64,000 bases of DNA from Icerya purchasi. Taxonomy: Eukaryota; Arthropoda; Insecta; Hemiptera; Monophlebidae. Positions 21,903-34,199 of this stretch are shown here, one piece after another. A program made the translations under genes and the position numbers. The notes below the pieces were generated by a model. That model made no database searches. It saw nothing but the letters and a program-made list of their open reading frames with translations, and was not told where the DNA came from. The stretch is taken from NCBI GenBank assembly GCA_039619475.1, contig CM077116.1:32871183-32935182 (forward strand), given 5' to 3'. Numbering within the stretch: position 1 is the stretch's first letter; the number at the start of each line of letters is the position of its first letter.

Positions 21903-24900
21903 CTTGATCATTGTTTCCAGCATCTTCTTTTCGTTTTCTTTCCTTTCTTTTTTTTTTTTTTTATGTGCTCTTCTCTCTGTTGTCTCTTTTATTCCGTCGA
22001 TTTCACATATTTTCGTCGTACGCTCGCCCCCTCTATATCATCTCCGTTAAACGCAGCTCTGCCTGTAAACTCTCAAAACCAATGGAGTGTCGATTTACTT
22101 CGTGCAATGCCTTCTTTGTTCTTCCACTTCCGTTCCCGTCTATCAATATCTTCCTTCATTTTTCAAATCCGCAAAAGCGTGTTTAATTTTAATTTCTACC
22201 CGATTTTAGTTTTTAATACTTTAATTTCATATCGGGTAAAATTTGGCGAGGTTAAAGATGTGGTCTAAGTACAGAAATTTTAATTCAACTTGTCGCCGAG
22301 ACTCGTCGGGATTAACCGGAAAAGTTGGCTATACCTGATCTTCTTCGCATAGATATTTGCATAGGTCCTGCGATCTAACAGATTTTCTAATCATTTTCGT
22401 TGCACTTTAACTTGACCGTCTCCGCGGGGGTGGGGGGGGGGGTATATGTCAATATTTACAAAATTTCCATACAACTTTACGCTCTCATGATAACTTTCAC
22501 CCGCTGCCTATTATAAATAAATTTTTGTTAACTCGTCAAATACAATTACTGTTTGGCGATTTTTTATAATAGTAATAAGGAAAATAATAAGACGAAGAAC
22601 AGTACTGCGGGGGTTAGTGTTGTTATTTTTCCTTGTTTCGTCGTAAGAAGAGAAATTTAAAAAGTTTACTGTTTTTACCACGACGTTTTGATAACTTCTG
22701 GAAAAGTTATTTCCAGAAATCTACCTACTTTCCTGAAAAAGTTAAGTTTTCTCTGTTTATATGTGTGCTGTTTCGAAGCTCTTATTATATACATAAAACG
22801 CTTCAGTGTTCTTTAAATGCATCGAACTCTCGGCCGAAAATAATACTTCCTTTTCTAATGCGAACAGGCCTTGACAGTTTGAAGGTTTCGCTGACAATAA
22901 AATGAAGCAATTTTTTTCTTTTTAAAGTGAGTGCACCGGGTGAAGTTCAAAATTAACATTTTGCGCTGTAAAAAAAAATGTTTTTTTTTTTTTTCTGTTC
23001 AATGCTCCGCAGAATGGTTTGTGCCTACCGACCGTCTCACCCCGATTCATTTCTATATGCCACTGCTGTGTTTGAATGAAGTCGTGGTTTATTATTTTTA
23101 GTTTTTTATTTTTCCATTGGAACGGACTGAAACTCGGACTTGTACAGTTTGACAAAAAAGTTATTCCTTATTCAAAGTAAATTCGAAGTAGTCGGTAATA
23201 AAGCCCCTTAATTTGAAGCAACCTGTGCGTAAATAACAATCCCCCGTACAAGAAGTGGAAATAATTTTCAAATTTATTTTCTGCTCAATTGATATCCGCT
23301 TTTAAACTTTATCAACTAAAAAGGAAATCCTTCATTTATTTTATTCGACCTTTACGGCTGTTAAAAACTACGGCGGGATTTTATTAGTACCCTTTTAAAA
23401 TGTATAAAAATTTCCCAGTAAAGTAATGTATTTACGGAAACGTAATTATGAAGGTTTTGAACGTTTAATTGGTTTTTTTTTTTTTTTGCTTACGTCAAAA
23501 AGTTGAAATTACGGATCAGCGGTTTGACGTGTGTCCTACCTCATTTTATACTGTTCAATGTGAAAACGTTCGGTCGAACTCTGCACGAAGCGTGAATGTT
23601 TTTTTCCCGTAAAACGATAAAATTGGCATCATTTAAGCGAATGCTTAGTTGTTATTTTTTGCTCATGCAATGCGAATTCTACGTATTGATAATTCTGTTT
23701 CCTTTTCGGTCGCTTGTTTCGTGTTCGCCAATTGTAATAATAATAATAATAATAATAATTGTCAGCCTTTTATAGTACAGATAAACCGAACTAAAGTAAC
23801 ACCGCACAGAAATATTACAATTGTATACTACTATTATTTATAGAAACAAAACACCGACATGTTTCGTCGTATGGTGTAACAGATGAAATTGAACAGCTCG
23901 CAATTACATTTATAGTTCCGCATTATAATGTCAAGTATGTTCGAATTTATATTTAATGCAAAAACATACCTGCATACAATCACGCTTGCCACTGTATAAT
24001 ACTCTCTGGGGTGTGTAAATATTTGAATAGGCAGCACCGGGTTATTACGTTCCAGTCATCCGATGTGTTCTTCTCTATTGCTGCTCTGTTGTTTCCTCTT
24101 CTATTTCATTTCGCTTCATTTTATTGCCAAATTACTTTTTATAATCCTGAACGCTTTTAAAAAATATCGAAAATTGCTTATATTTATACGGCATATTGGG
24201 CTAGCATTATCCGCTTAAAAAACAGCGAGCTATGAAGAAACTCTCCTACTTTGGATACTAGTAAAATACAGAAGAAGAAAAACGCTCTATATACAGATTA
24301 TATTGTATATTTGAAGACTTTATTGTACATTTAAAAATTAATAAAATCGACGACAATTTATCATCGTCGTTCTGAATAGAACAGGTCTTGTCTTGTAGTC
24401 TAATCTTTTCGGAGGAATATTTTGCTGAATTTTTACACGGAATATGGATTATTTCCTAAAGAGTTTTTGTTGCGATTTTCTTTTTTATTTTACTACTTTT
24501 TACGAATGTTGCGGCAAATGACACCTCGGAAATTCGCTCCTATTATATACTTAGCAACTGCGGTGTCTTCAAAATTTATCAATCGTTCGTTCTAGGTCAA
24601 AAAACTTACGTTTTTTATTTTTTATTTTTTTTTATTTTTCGAAGTCAATTTTTTACCGGTATGTAAGTAGTAAGCTTAATGAATAAACCGCGATCGCTTT
24701 GCTATTTTCTAAATCTAAAAATTTTATAGGGTCGTCTGGGTCATTCTAAGTTCCGGCAGGTGTCAAAGCTACCTAGTATTTACTAGTCTTTCGAATAATT
24801 TATATAAAACATTTGCAAGCGAAACCAGATATCTCTATGGCTGATGCTGGCGGGTTTTTATTTGACTTTAAAATAGAAATTAGATATGGGTTCTGCGGTA

Positions 24901-25119
24901 TGATGATTTTTCCGTAATGAGTCAACGAACGATAGAGGAGTGTCTTTTTTCTTTCGGAATTTATTTGACCATGTTTATACTATCTGAACAGGCTGCTGTC
25001 GGCGGCACATTTAATAATTCGAGGAAACAACGAATTCTTCTTTTGTTACATCTACGTTATAATTTTATTCGGTAGCCGAAATTAAATTAAAAGTATTTTT
25101 GATGTTTTTTTCCCTTAAT
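21903..25119. other. Intron interval without recognised genes
   Basis: A pyrimidine-rich stretch (21903-22060) gives overlapping open frames in all three + strand frames, a composition artefact. A G11 run lies at 22432-22442 and an (AAT)n microsatellite at about 23737-23759. No protein family motif was recognised. Confidence 0.4.
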
Positions 25120-25120
25120 A

Positions 25121-25690
25121 CATGGTGTTCCAAAACTAATTCATGAATTATTTTATTTTACGCTATAAAGCTCGTCAAATGAAGGAAAAAGTCCCGAGGG
25201 TAAACTCATTTGGGCGAAAAAATTAATTTAATTGCTTAATTTAAATGAAGATTTTTTTTTTTTATAAATTAATATTTTATAAAATAAAAAGAAAATAAAT
25301 CTTAAAAAGAAGTAAAATACGTATTAAATGTATTCGTAAATGTACAGTCAACAATGATTTGTCGATGGCATAAATCAAGTGCTCAATATGTTGACCATTT
25401 TGCTGTACCATCAACTCAGGCTCTTCGCGTAACGTTGTTTACGTTGCAGAAGTTCTGGTGTTTGTCGGATATATCTGCTATATGCAGTCGTTTAGTATGT
25501 TGGTTGGTGTACGATACACACACTTTTTCCTTAAAACGACCTTACAAGAAAAAATGGCCATTCAATAGGTCCGAGGCGCCGGACATCCACCTGACCCCGG
25601 GAAAACTTCATCGAAATGCCTCTTTTACAGCCCTTTGTAGTGTGCCGATGCTCCATCGTGTTGAATTGCGGAAATATAAGTCTTTTTGAA
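25121..25690 (-). pseudogene. Decayed DDE transposase relic (IS630/Tc1/mariner-like)
   Basis: On the minus strand, with stops and frame breaks, are RRLGPIEWP (about 25556-25582) and, downstream, IRQTPELLQ (about 25450-25475). This order resembles the FPGRWIGRRGPIEWPPRSPDL region and following helices of a large insect transposase group related to Tc1/mariner. The low-coordinate edge begins TGGTGTTCCAAAACTAATTC, a terminal type often seen with these elements. The catalytic Asp after the PPRSP position and the upstream part are destroyed. The opposite terminus was not found. Confidence 0.5.
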
Positions 25691-25854
25691 GGGCTAGAAA
25701 TTCCTTTAGAAATAGAGATGTGAACACTAATTCGAGATACGGAGAATTAGAAGAAATAAGGTTTGGACTTCCCTGGCTAAGTATTGGATGTCATTCCTTA
25801 TTAAAATAACTGAACCATCGTAAAGATAGAACTGATGCACGATAATTGATGTCA

Positions 25855-26596
25855 GAGAACAGCTTTTATCTTTGATTCCTCGAGCGCCCTTCAGGCTATA
25901 TTTTCTCCCTTTCTTGATCATTCGTGTGACTTTGATCCTCCGTATATGTTCACTCATTCATAATCTTTCCTCTCTCTATTCGATTAACGTTTATTTGCTG
26001 CGGGTACCTAGTCACTCGGGCATATTTAGTAATGAAGTGGCTGATTCCTCGGCTCGGGTTGCTGTTTCTTCCCGCTCTTTTTTTTTTTTTTTTAAATTCC
26101 ATCCGTTAAGCTCTTATCGATATGTAAAAGCTTCCATATCAGATAATGGTATAGGATATTTACGCTCCCTCTTTTTCCAACAGTTGTTCCTTTTATTCTC
26201 GTTGACGTTCTAATGTTGTTTCCGTTGTTCGTATGCGTTTTGGCCATCTCTGCTACCTTTCTCCAGATCTGATTTCCTCCGTACATTGTCCTCTCCATCC
26301 TGATGATGCAGTTATTTGCGACGCCGATCATATGGTTCTTCCAGTGTTTATCTCCTTCTGTGGAGCGTTCTAATTTGTATTTCTGTTTGTTGAGGCTCGG
26401 CCTACTCCTTATTGTGCTTCCTATATCCTGTCTTTTCCTTTCCAAATTAATTATTCCCGCTACATTGATTGCTTTTTATCGAAGATTTCTGACTGGATTA
26501 AAATAGTATAACCGAGACTTCTTTCCTTTCTATTTGTTTCTGGGTAAAGGTCCTCGGTTGACGGGGCCAAGAGGTTTAAAAAAACAAAGGAAAAGC
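25855..26596 (+). mobile_element. 5'-truncated LINE 3' copy (same family as the 46.9-kb copy)
   Basis: Follows the long LINE from the RNase H region to the 3' tail: GAGCGCCCTTCAGGC, CTTGATCATTCGTGTGACTT, GGGTACCTAGTCACTCGGGC, CAACAGTTGTTCCTTTTA, CGTATGCGTTTTGGCCAT, CATCCTGATGATGCAGTT, GATTTCTGACTGGATTAAA and TTTCTGGGTAAAGGTCCTCG. It has a deletion of some 80 bp after the TTCCTTTTA block compared with the long copy. In this copy RMRFGH and the downstream PDDAVICDADH are in the same reading frame, which shows that the long copy carries an extra base there. Confidence 0.88.
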
Positions 26597-29500
26597 TTTT
26601 TACCAGATTTCAAATAACAGCGTAATATTAATGTTGTATCGATCCACAATAGTCATTTTAAGGGGTTCTTGTTGGCTTTAATGCTACGATGATTTCATTG
26701 TAGAATCTTAAGATGACAAAGCATAATAAATTCTCAGATAGGCTGAAGATGGAAAAAGAGGTAGTATAGAGAAAGTTTTGAAAAGTAATAGAACAAACGC
26801 AAAAGGCTAAAGAAAATGAAAGAAATTGAAAATGATAACGTAAAATCTTAAACAATGCTATTTTTAAGACATATTAATGAGCAAAAAGAAAAAAAGTACG
26901 AAGTAACCGGATAAAAATATTGAAGATATAGTCTTCCACCGCTCAGATCGTAGTATGCTATTCAACTAACCTAATTAAAGGCAGCAAGCGACATCGACAT
27001 GCTATTTCTAATTTTGAAAATTTGCTTTTAAAAATATTTGAATTCCAAAACATTATTATTTTTTTACTTGTTTATTTTTATTTTTTAAAAGCCTCCTGCA
27101 TTATTTATGTTTTATTTTTTTCATCGCATCAGTTAACGGTTATGATCTAATTTCAGCTCTTCTAATATTTTTGTTTCCATTGTTTCTGAACTATCGTTTC
27201 TTCAGTAGGCGTATTTAATTAAAAAATTACGTCGTCGATTATTATTATTATTATTATTATTATTACTCGCTTAATGAGATTAGCAGTGAAATAAAGGGTC
27301 ATCTCCTTGGTGTCGTTTAAGGACCTGCCTTCTGTTTACATCATTACGTATTTACAATATAAGCTACAATGAAAAATAAAAATTTTTCTAATAGAAATTT
27401 TGACGAACTGAAAAATTTTCTATACATTTATGAAACACGTCAACAGATGAATCAGAAATACTTTGTTCAATGGTAAATCGTTTATTATAAGCTGAATGCC
27501 AGTTTAGTTAGATTTATATTCCCGCCTGGTCATTTTGAAGTTTAGTTGCACGAACGATTTTCTTTCATTTCTTTTTCTATTTCTGTTCTCTATTTTTTCA
27601 CTTTGATTTCTCCATTCGGCAAGTTCTCGCAGAAATAATATAAAATGAATATCACGAACGAAAACTGTATTTATTTCATGCATAAAAACTTAAAAAGCAA
27701 CATGTTTTGTAGTTACAAGCTGCCACCGTTTTACAACATTTACAATAACAATTTGAAAATTAAATATTCTAAAATAAAATAATAAATAACGTATCTTAAT
27801 TATAATTTATAATTTAATTTTACGTATGTCATTGGAAATTCGATTATAAATTATAATAATACTGTACATTATTTTATTTATTCGTATATTTTAAATAGCG
27901 ACTTTTATTATCCGATGATCGACTTTTGTGATTGCCAATCTTTATTTCATTTTATACTACTTCATTTTAAATTGTTATTCTGAATACCGGTGAATATATA
28001 CATATATAGCCTGTTGCTGCGAAATATTTTTGGTTTTTATGATTTAAATATATTTCTTGTTCGTGATATTTTATTCGTCACTCATTCTCAAAAACAAGCT
28101 ATCATATTAATTATCGTAAACCTTTTTCAATTCGAACGAATACGTAGGCATCGTCAAGCAAATACTCTCACTAAAATTTAGATGCAATGTAATAAAGCAA
28201 GTAACGGATATATTTACGAATATGGTCATCGCCTAGGAATAATCAACTGATGGGACGCAATTCACACTCCTATTCTTTTTTTAAATCCGTAAATAGATTT
28301 CTCGCATGAAACGAAAATAATAGAAAAATAAGTAGTGCGTTGAAAAAGCACAAATAATAACATACAGTTTAAACAACGGCTGGATTACTGGCGATAAAAA
28401 ATACGATGTTCTATCACGTAACATCCGTTGTCAATTTATTGCGGGTACTATTCAGCGGACCAATAATAAATTACCTTTGCGTTTATTTTAATTGCGCCTA
28501 GTAGACAGACCTTTAAGACTCCGATTATTTTTTTTTTGTATTTTCTCTATGGTGCTTTGTTGCTCCCTAAAACCAAACTGATAATCCGTAAAGGTTCGTT
28601 ATGATTTAAAATAATTCCTAATATGAAAGATTTTTGTTGCGGCTATACCGACGGTGGTGTTCCCCTTTGACATTAAAATATAATTAATATACTGATTTAT
28701 CATCGGAAACGTTTTTTTTGTTCTGATTCTACCGTGACTGTTAATTTCTAAAAAGCAGAATGAAAATTATCCCCAGAGCTCTTGTCTGTCGATTTCAGTC
28801 TGATATCGTAGTCGGTTGTATTCCGGTACAGTTTTGTTCCTTGCCAGCTACCTATCTTTGTATGGATAAAAGTGATATATAACTGCGCACAAGTTTGTTT
28901 ACGCTTATCCTATTCATTTTGTTTCATCGTTTGAAGTTCTTGCTACACACATTCTCGTTTATTCTTACCACGTAAACACGCACATGTAGCTCACGACACA
29001 TTCGTCTCGATGGAAATGCGGTGTACACCGCTTTGTTTAATTATACTTCATATGTATAACGAAGAGAGCGGCGTTAGCTGTCCTCGTAATCCGGATTGAG
29101 TTTGTGCATGGATAATGTACAGAATGTAAATAGTGTATATTCCTCCTTGGTCGGCATATTTCTTCAGATAATGCTTCGATGATGTTCGATTTAGGTGTGA
29201 ATGGTAATATCACAACCGCTAAAAAAAATTTTAACAGCTGCAGAGATAATAACAGTAATAGAGGAAGAATATTAATTCAAAGATGACGATTAAAAATACG
29301 TTACGAAATTATGTATCGAATGTTTACAATAGTAATTGCTGCAATATTTATCAGCTTAATAGCGGAATAATTAATTTTTATCTCATTAAGAACAACAATA
29401 ATAACAATGAACAGTTCGAAATATCGATAGAAAAACGTTATGCGGCAGGAGCTCTCGATTAGAACTTTGAAAGCAGTCGCGAGATGTTAGAAAAAAATAA

Positions 29501-29619
29501 CATACTTAAAAATATTATATAATTTAAAAAAGTTACCCGAAGTCGGATTATTATTCGTCGTTTTTCCGTATCTACAGCAAATAATATAAATTCTAGCTCT
29601 TTCCCGACGTCACATGGAT
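26597..29619. other. Intron interval without recognised genes
   Basis: AT-rich. It contains a (TTA)n microsatellite at about 27238-27266 and scattered short ORFs of random composition. Nothing else is supportable. Confidence 0.4.
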
Positions 29620-32200
29620 ATAATACTGCATATATCCCGACCCAGGGACTACAGGCGTTGACATTGAATACACCGAGGAAGAAATCCTAGAGATGAAAGA
29701 ATGTCATCTTTATTCAATTGGTTAAATCGGAAGATTAAATAGACGTTCCAGTTAAAATAATAAAGTTAAGTATGTTTCCGTTATACACATCTATTTGTAG
29801 AGTATTCGATTTACATGTGAGCTATTTATCCGGCGGGTTAATCATTGTTGCAAATATTTGAGATATGGACGCCTTGTTAAAAAAAAAAAAAAAGTGTAAG
29901 GGGGGAACAGCGGATGTCTAAAGTGTAGCGAGATTGATCGCACTGAAGAATCCTGGTCTAAACTCGATTTGCACCTTTTGTAAAAATCAACCTACGGCTA
30001 TGGACGGTTTCTGTTCGAAGCGGAAGTGCCAAAATTGTATTAACGAGCTAATAGCTTCGCATAATCTTAATTTCCGGGAGACAGAATTGAACAAATGTGG
30101 GCACAGGATAATGTAACACTATTCAGTCCTAGACCTATAAAAAAAAAAAACAGGTTTTTTACAATGTAACCAATTAGCTCCCAGTTGAGGCATTAAAACG
30201 TGCGGGGCATCACCTCCGATGAGGAAAAATAGTTCGAGCTAGTATATCTCCCTTAACGAGAAAACTGATGTCCAAATCATACTCAAAAGTAGTACGAATA
30301 ATATTATAGTAATAAAGGATTAAAACAAAATCGTAAAAAGAGGTAATAAAAGTAATAATAAAAATAATGCAATGTAAATCCAAATGTATAGTGTAGTTAC
30401 TTTATTTGTCCACTACTCATTCTTTAGTTGTTTGTTATTAATTTAATTGTTTAAATTAATGAGATGTTTGATATTTTCTATTCACAATGAGATAACTTGT
30501 TTGTGTTCATCCTGAAGTTGAACGTTAATTTTATTTTTCCTTCTTATATTTTCACGTACTTTCTATACCTGTATTCGTTGAATTAGTTACAGTTTGATTT
30601 ATTGAAAGTTTTTCCTTTGGAAATTACAAAAATTACCTTGATTTAGATGTATTGCAGGTAAGGGCATGATGATACTTGGGTAGCGATCATTATCTTGCGC
30701 TAGTCTTCTTTTGCAACCCACGTCCGCGAAACTATTTCAATCGGAGTCGAAGTAATTGAATATGGCGCGGATCCATCACAGCTACGCAGGTCCCGTTTTG
30801 ATAACTATGACAAAAATAAGAACAACGAATCCCCTTTTGTGCGATAACAGCATTCTGTGTAAAGAACAAAAGATTCATCGTATAGCTAGGCATACGAGAG
30901 TACCTCGTCATCTATGGTGGGATGAAGCGTATAATTTAACGATTGCAAAAGAAATTTAACCCCTAGGTCGATTTAGTAGTGTAATCGAAATATGCAAAAT
31001 TGTTTAAAATATAAAAAGTAATAAGCAAATTTCCAGCGACATTTTAAATGGCATAAGTTCTCTCCCACCTTATAAGAACAACGATTTTAATATAACTGAA
31101 GTCTGGGGAAAAGTGTTAGTGATGCGGGAGATATCTCAATATTTTGAAGAAGCAAAGTGGCATAATGATTTTACCGAGCAATACCTTGGGGTGCATAGTG
31201 TATACAAAGAGGCCATACGAAATACAAAGAAATTGTCAACAATGTTACACTACAGGAATTGCAGCAGATTCTGTTGCGTAATAAAACGAATACTAGCATA
31301 GGGATGGTATTTCATACGAAGATTAATCCGGAGTAAAAAAAAATTGCTAGATTTGTTTAATAGTTCATTTGTCGCCGGGAAATCATTGTACCACTATGGA
31401 AGAAACATTACATATGTCCCTTATTTTAAAACAAAACAAAAAACATTACAGAATGTACAAGCTTATATGACACTATTATCATGCATGGCGAAAATCACCG
31501 AGACAATTTAAAAAACTAAGAATAAACTATACCGGTAGGTAAATTAATCGTCAATAAAAAAAAAAAAACAAAAAACGCGGTACTGTGAACGGTTTAAGTT
31601 ACTTCAATTGCGAAGTACAAATTTCTTTATTAAAGAAAGAACATTCAATGGTAGTTTTCATAGATTTGAAAGCTGAACATGATAACATTCACATCTAGCA
31701 ACTCCGTTACAGTACATTGATTAAAAGTGAAGTACGAAATTTTATTGCATTTTGAATCTTTAATTGTTACAAAAAATTGGAATTATGTGTTAAAGTTAAA
31801 GATAAAAGTTGCCACTGAAAGAAAGGAATTCCTCAAGAGTTGTTCCCCATTACATCTATACTGCTATAGTGTAAGTAACGTTCCAAATTCAAAACTATGC
31901 AGTGTGCAAACGACACAGTAATAGTGTATATTCCTCGGTATCATCTGTTCAAAAAGGAACAAAAAAAAGTTGTAGTTTTCGGCGTTAATAAGTTGATTAA
32001 AGTATTAAATCAAATATAGTTCGAGGTAAATTAACGCGGTAGAAATAAATTGCACGAAAAGACGAAATAGAAGTAGTCTCTATTAATCAGAATAAACGGA
32101 AAGTCTAGTAATGCCGCGAACATTTGTGTTTGTTTTGATTTCCAGTTAAGATGGTGAAAACAAAAAAAATATCATTCGGGAAATCAGTAACACTATTAAC
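29620..32200 (+). pseudogene. Decayed LINE with traces of gag-like ORF1, endonuclease and reverse transcriptase
   Basis: Three blocks lie in the order of a jockey-type LINE. At 29655-30115 is an ORF1-like part: GVDIEYTEEEILEM, RLNR, CCKYLRYGRL with CKGG (zinc-knuckle-like), then CTFCKNQP and KRKCQNCINEL. At about 30760-30960 is the end of an endonuclease (AGPVLITM in place of SDHxPxLI) and WWDEAYNLTIAKEI. At 31340-31960 are RT traces: LLSCMAKITETI, VVFIDLKAEHDNIHI (motif with catalytic Asp), KGIPQELFPI (GIPQG motif) and CANDTVIVYI in place of the YADD box. Many stops and frameshifts; most of the endonuclease is missing. Long inactive. Confidence 0.7.
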
Positions 32201-32484
32201 GTGAATGTACCTGTTCGTTGCATAATTTTTTTAAAATCCAGCCCAAATTATTATGATTGTACAACAGAAGACCGATTTAGCTTTCGGAGTGCATAGGACC
32301 AGTATTTCACAAGAAATTGAATGGCCACGTTCGGTCAAAAAAGCAGCGAAACAAGTTAATCGATACGCGTCTTTTTAGATATTTTTTTTAATATGTATTT
32401 AACGTGATTTATTTTGCCGACTATCTGAAAGTCAGTGTCATGCGGGTAGAGAATTATTTGTTTCTTAAAGGTCTAATAACTTTT

Positions 32485-32675
32485 TTCTTTTTAAACCTCT
32501 TGAGCTAAGGACCTTCACGCAGAAACAAATAAGAAGTCAGTTATATTTTAATCTGATCAGAAATCTTTGTTGATAAAAAAAGGAACAGATAGCAGGAATA
32601 ATAATTTCGGAAGGACAAGACAGAAGAATAAAGAAAGGCCAAACCTCAACAAATAGGAGTACAAAGCAGAACGCT
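32485..32675 (-). mobile_element. Antisense LINE 3' terminal fragment (46.9-kb family)
   Basis: The reverse complement reads GAGCGTTCTGCTTTGTA, CCTATTTGTTGAGG, TTATTCCTGCTATCTGTTCC, GATTTCTGATCAGATTAAA, TTGTTTCTGCGTGAAGGTCC and ends AAGAGGTTTAAAAAG. This matches the last ~190 bp of the 46.9-kb and 25.9-kb copies. Strongly 5' truncated. Confidence 0.85.
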
Positions 32676-34199
32676 CTGTTGATCCGAATTCGAAAAAAAA
32701 GAAAAAGAAGCGCGACTCTTCGCCGCTATATGAAAAAACCTAGTACCACCGATATGCTCTTGCGCTATAGGCAAACTGTAAGTAGGCGTTTGTGTCACGA
32801 AATTATCCGCGATACAAAAATGGACAGGCGAAATTTGGAACGGCTCTGAACTGAAAAACATTCCAATTACAAAAGTTTTTATTTCCCCAAGCGTACTGTT
32901 CCATATAGATATGTATTTATAATGCAGAAATATTTTTTCTAGTTGATCGGAATTTACGGACAAATTAAGTTTTAAAACACAGCTGCTGGGGAAATAAAAG
33001 AAATAGCGAGAGCGTACTACGTAGACTGATGGTAAGGGATGAGAGTCAGTTTCTCATTGGTTGGATTAACTCCATTTCCAGCGGGGACTCTTTTCGTTAA
33101 TTAATTTTTATATTTTCAAAGCGCAGCAGCGGGATTCAAATCCAGCCGCACTCGAGTGAAATCCATAATCAACTACGCTATGCTCAATTAGCCTCTATTA
33201 GTCTGGACCGTGAAAAATTTCGAGTACTTTTATTATTACCCTTTTTTCCTTCTTTTACCGTTTAACGATTTTCATTGTAACCTGAACCGTACTCAAGAAT
33301 CTCCCGAGAAACGTTCTACCGTCAGAATAAAAAGCGATCAAACGAAAATGAGTAATTCCGAAAAAACGCGATATTACTAAATACGCCGCTCGAGTTTATA
33401 TAGTCGAAATAATTTTCATTTTCGTTATTTAAAAACGTGAAAATGTTTCGTTTTATTAAAAGGTGAATCTCGTAAATTCCGTTTCACTTTATCCCGATGA
33501 TGACTAGACACTCGATACAAGCAATATCTCTTTAAAACGGAGTATCCTATTCGGCCCTAGTAGTATACACACTTAATGTATCTAAAGTTTGTCAGATTTT
33601 TGTCAATGGAGCGGGCACGTGCATTTTTCTTGGCGTTTAAATTTGTTTTCTTATTTACACCATTTTTTCTCTTGTTTTCTATAAGTGTTTTTTTTTTCTT
33701 TTCTTTGTATTGTCTTGGTTGTTTTGCGAATTTTTTGATAAAACTCTTATAGAAGTTATTTTAGAAAGGCCTTCGATTTTCATTAAAATTGAAATCATTC
33801 CGGTATTATTAAAAACCGTCGTTAGGATGATACCTAAACTTTGCTTGGCACTCGCACATTCGAAACAAAAAAAAAAAGAAGAAAAAGAAAAATTCAAAGT
33901 AAATCTTCGTGTGTAGCGGTAGTTGATTTTTAGCAATCCGTACGCGTATAATATACGGAATCCTAATAAAAATACAAAATTAAAAAATATGCAACAACTC
34001 GGGAACAATTTGACTGAAAAACTTCAAAGTTGGACCATAAATCACAATTAAATTCTTCTTAACACAATCTATAACATGAATCGATTGCTTTGGGTTGTCA
34101 AAAACGCGAAAATCAGTGAGTAAAGTATAGCAATTATTTATAAATAAACATAAATTAATTTCATTAACAACATCTAAAACACTTTATGAACATTTAAAA
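32676..34199. other. Intron interval with a possible SINE and a palindrome
   Basis: It contains the tRNA-like sequence at 33118-33207 and an imperfect palindrome with GTATACGGAATCC-type arms near 33935-33966. Open frames on both strands at 32646-32963 and 33679-34008 have no recognised motif. Confidence 0.35.
33118..33207 (-). repeat. tRNA-like sequence, possible SINE head
   Basis: On the minus strand TAGCGTAGTTG (33170-33180) fits the RNA polymerase III A box TRGYNNARNNG. GATTTGAATCC, about 27 bases further on, fits the B box GGTTCGANTCC at 9 of 11 positions and sits in a short T-arm-like hairpin. The acceptor stem is poor, so this is not a functional tRNA gene; a tRNA-derived SINE head is the likeliest reading. 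Confidence 0.4.

Noticed and set aside
21807..22268. 153-codon ORF and overlapping frames
   Set aside because: A pyrimidine-rich low-complexity stretch opens all three frames, and the first part overlaps the end of the hAT MITE.
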